This document shows, in pieces, positions 14,841 to 16,819 of a DNA stretch of 16,819 nucleotides (positions are counted from its first letter, which is position 1; the number at the start of each line of letters is the position of its first letter). The stretch comes from Verrucomicrobiales bacterium (GTDB taxonomy: Bacteria > Verrucomicrobiota > Verrucomicrobiia > Verrucomicrobiales > DEV007): contig JAGNMT010000024.1 in the NCBI GenBank assembly GCA_017991025.1, positions 1 to 16,819 on the forward strand, read 5' to 3'. Under the pieces are notes generated by a model. That model was not told where the DNA came from and did no database searches. It saw only the letters and a program-made list of their open reading frames with translations. A program made the position numbers and the translations under genes.

Positions 14841-15554
14841 CTACACCAGCTTATACCCCACCCCGTGCACCGTCAGCAGGAACTCCGGCGTCCTTCCGTC
14901 ATCACCGATCTTCTTCCTTATCTGGGCGACACATTGATCAAGAGTTCTCGTCGTGCCGAAATACTTCACGCCCCAGACGACTTCGAGGATGCGGTCGCGG
15001 CTGAGAACGCGACCGCGATGCTGATGGAGAAAAATGAGCAACTCCATCTCGCGCGGGGTGAGGGCGATCGTTTTCTCCCCGAGATGCAGTTCGTAGGAGC
15101 CCGGTTCTATCGTGGCCCGACCCACCTCGATGGATTTCGGCGTTGTTTCGGGCTTGTCTCCCGCCGGTTCACCCCAATGCCGCGAGCGCCGCAGGAGCGC
15201 CTCGATGCGGGCGATCAATTCGTTGATACCGAAGGGCTTTGTCACGTAATCATCGGCTCCAGCGGTAAGCCCGACGACCTTGTCGATCTCCTGCCCTTTT
15301 GCCGTGAGCATGAGAATGGGAATGCGACAGCCGGTTTTCCGCAACGTCCTCGCGATCTCGTATCCACTCACGCCGGGGAGCATGACGTCGAGGACGAGAA
15401 GGTCGGGCAGCAGCTCGGCGATTTCCTGTAAGGCATCCGCTCCGTCTGCGCAGGAATGGACCCGGTAGCCGGCCCCGCGCAGCACTTCCTCCAGTCCAAA
15501 ACGGATACTGGGATCGTCTTCGACAACGAACAGGGTAATCTCGGTGTTGCTCAT
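14841..15554 (-). CDS. OmpR/PhoB-family response regulator
   Basis: A 237-residue two-component regulator. The receiver domain (about 6-123) has the acidic pocket E12-D13-D14, phospho-acceptor D56 in LLVLDVMLPG, T84 in LMLTA, and K106 in DDYVTKPFG. A linker (125-142) precedes a winged-helix DNA-binding domain (about 143-237) with ALTPREMELLIFL and the recognition region around TTRTLDQCVAQIRKKIGDD, ending VHGVGYKLV. When phosphorylated by the adjacent kinase it should bind promoter DNA as a dimer. The ATG lies 3 nt after the kinase stop, so the pair is almost certainly one operon. The stop is 6 nt from that of the convergent POT gene. Target genes are not identifiable here. Confidence 0.96.
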   Translation of the reverse strand: MSNTEITLFVVEDDPSIRFGLEEVLRGAGYRVHSCADGADALQEIAELLPDLLVLDVMLPGVSGYEIARTLRKTGCRIPILMLTAKGQEIDKVVGLTAGADDYVTKPFGINELIARIEALLRRSRHWGEPAGDKPETTPKSIEVGRATIEPGSYELHLGEKTIALTPREMELLIFLHQHRGRVLSRDRILEVVWGVKYFGTTRTLDQCVAQIRKKIGDDGRTPEFLLTVHGVGYKLV

Positions 15555-15557
15555 GAA

Positions 15558-16819
15558 TCAGGAGGCGAGGGGAAGTTCGATGATAAAGATGCTGCCGCCG
15601 CCTTTTGCGCCTTCGTAGCGGATCGTGCCGCCGTGCAGTTCGGCGATCTGGCGACTGAGGGCGAGGCCGATACCGGAGCCTTCGATGCCGGAGGTGATGG
15701 ATTCGTCGATGCGGTAAAACTTCTCAAAAATCCGGCGTTGATGGGCCCGGGGAATACCCGGCCCGCGGTCACTGACGGAGAGTATTCCCAAATGATCGGG
15801 CACCGACTTGATTTCAACGACGACCTCACCGCCCTTCGCCGCGTATTTTTCCGCGTTGGAGAGCAGATTCAAAAGGACTTGAGAAAGCGCATCGCGGTCA
15901 CCGGAGATGAAAGGCCCGCCCCCGGCGGGAGTTCTGAGATGGACCTTCATGCCCACCGCTTCGAGCTGAGGCCGGTAATCTTCTACTGTCTCCTGCGCGA
16001 GGGCGGAGAGGTCGAGTCGCTCGTGCCGCAATTTCAGTTCACCGCGGTCGAGTCGCGAAAAATCGAGGAGGCGGTTGATGAGGCGGGAGAGTCGGGCTGA
16101 TTCCTTGCTGATGACACCGGAGTATTGTCTGGTTTTGTCAGGATCCGGATTCTCCGCATCGCGCAGTAACTCGGAAAACATGCGGATCGAGGTGAGCGGG
16201 GTCTTCAGTTCGTGACTCACATTACTCACAAAGTCTGTCTTCTGTGAAGCGATCCGCATCTCATAGTTCACCGATCTCAGGATGAGAAAACTCCCGCCCG
16301 CGACCGCTCCGAGAAGTGTCAGGGTGATGAGCCAGAGGGTGAGGCGTATCGTGCGTGCCGAAGCATTGAGGGAGGACGGGTCGAGTAGATAGGCCGCGAC
16401 CTCCCAGCGCGGGAGAATTTGACCGACCTCGGAGGCGACAAAGGGCGTGCTCCAGTCCGTTGTGAAATCGGGTGCCGTCTGCGCGACAACCTGGCCGCCC
16501 GAGTCGAGCAGCGCGAGGGAGACTTCATTCGCCGTTCCCATACCTGACTGACCGGAAAACAGCCCCGCGAGGTCGGATCGGATCGCCGCCAGATCGAGCT
16601 CGGTCCAGAAAGTGAGCCCGGGTTTCAAGGGATGGCGTTTCCAGAGGAGGACGTGGAGTTGACCATCGATGAGACGGCTCACGGCACCCTCACTTTCCTC
16701 GGAAGTCACCTCTTTCAGCATGACGGCCTCGGCGTTGAGTCCGGAGAGATTTGGGGCCAGCGCATCGGCTGGAGAAGCAGCAAACGCATCGACATTCCCG
16801 CCCTGGCTCCGCTGCTGCA
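15558..16819 (-). CDS. Membrane sensor histidine kinase, N-terminus cut by window edge
   Basis: The minus frame is open to the end of the window (at least 33 codons beyond the Met at 16721), so the gene starts outside. In numbering from that Met, residues 1-122 form an extracytoplasmic sensor part with no family I recognise. Residues 125-149 are a membrane helix (LTLWLITLTLLGAVAGGSF). The HisKA domain follows, with FVSNVSHELKTPLTSIR and phospho-acceptor H170. The HATPase domain has LLNLLSNAEKYA (N box), SDRGPGIP (G1), FEKFYR (F box) and SGIGLALS (G2). All catalytic motifs are intact. It should autophosphorylate in response to a periplasmic signal and pass phosphate to the regulator encoded 3 nt downstream. 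The signal is unknown; its position beside a peptide transporter is only suggestive. Confidence 0.94.
   Translation of the reverse strand, partial: QQRSQGGNVDAFAASPADALAPNLSGLNAEAVMLKEVTSEESEGAVSRLIDGQLHVLLWKRHPLKPGLTFWTELDLAAIRSDLAGLFSGQSGMGTANEVSLALLDSGGQVVAQTAPDFTTDWSTPFVASEVGQILPRWEVAAYLLDPSSLNASARTIRLTLWLITLTLLGAVAGGSFLILRSVNYEMRIASQKTDFVSNVSHELKTPLTSIRMFSELLRDAENPDPDKTRQYSGVISKESARLSRLINRLLDFSRLDRGELKLRHERLDLSALAQETVEDYRPQLEAVGMKVHLRTPAGGGPFISGDRDALSQVLLNLLSNAEKYAAKGGEVVVEIKSVPDHLGILSVSDRGPGIPRAHQRRIFEKFYRIDESITSGIEGSGIGLALSRQIAELHGGTIRYEGAKGGGSIFIIELPLAS

Overview
The window reads as chromosomal DNA of a GC-rich Gram-negative bacterium. Gene content and protein style (an actinobacterial-like ClpS, a PGIGG-type CdsA, a zinc-less ROK kinase, a transporter carrying a pseudopilin-like domain, few clear Shine-Dalgarno sites) suggest Verrucomicrobia or a PVC-group relative. 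That assignment is an inference from impression, not a search result. Genes are densely packed on both strands, and no intergenic gap exceeds about 250 bases. I see no rRNA, tRNA, CRISPR array, insertion sequence or phage gene.

Left part (1-4160). A 5'-truncated alpha-helical protein (weak UreF resemblance) lies just upstream of clpS. Converging on them is a secreted DUF1287 protein, then a stand-alone cyclic-nucleotide-binding domain protein. Divergent from the latter is an SLC13-type transporter with two internal RCK_C (TrkA_C) domains.

Middle part (4258-8747, all minus strand). The order of transcription is gpmI (cofactor-independent phosphoglycerate mutase), a squalene-hopene-cyclase family protein, a tiny ORF 2 nt after the cyclase stop, and a membrane-anchored helical protein of unknown function. 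The cyclase keeps the DXDD acid motif but has lost several aromatic residues of the classical active-site cage.

Isoprenoid/lipid operon (8949-12032, plus). cdsA (CDP-diacylglycerol synthesis), dxr (second step of the MEP isoprenoid pathway) and a ROK-family sugar kinase are tightly packed, with a 19-nt gap and then a 4-nt ATGA overlap. dxr supplies C5 units for polyprenols and any triterpene made by the cyclase. An SGNH hydrolase converges on the ROK gene with overlapping stop codons.

Right part (12725-16819). A POT-family peptide transporter has a roughly 185-residue insertion before its last membrane helix that resembles the C-terminal domain of type II secretion major pseudopilins (GspG). 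Its leader contains a plausible hairpin. Converging on it is a two-component pair, a sensor kinase (cut by the window edge) followed by an OmpR/PhoB-type regulator.

The most unusual items are the transporter-pseudopilin fusion, the cyclase with a remodelled cavity, and the small ORF coupled to that cyclase.
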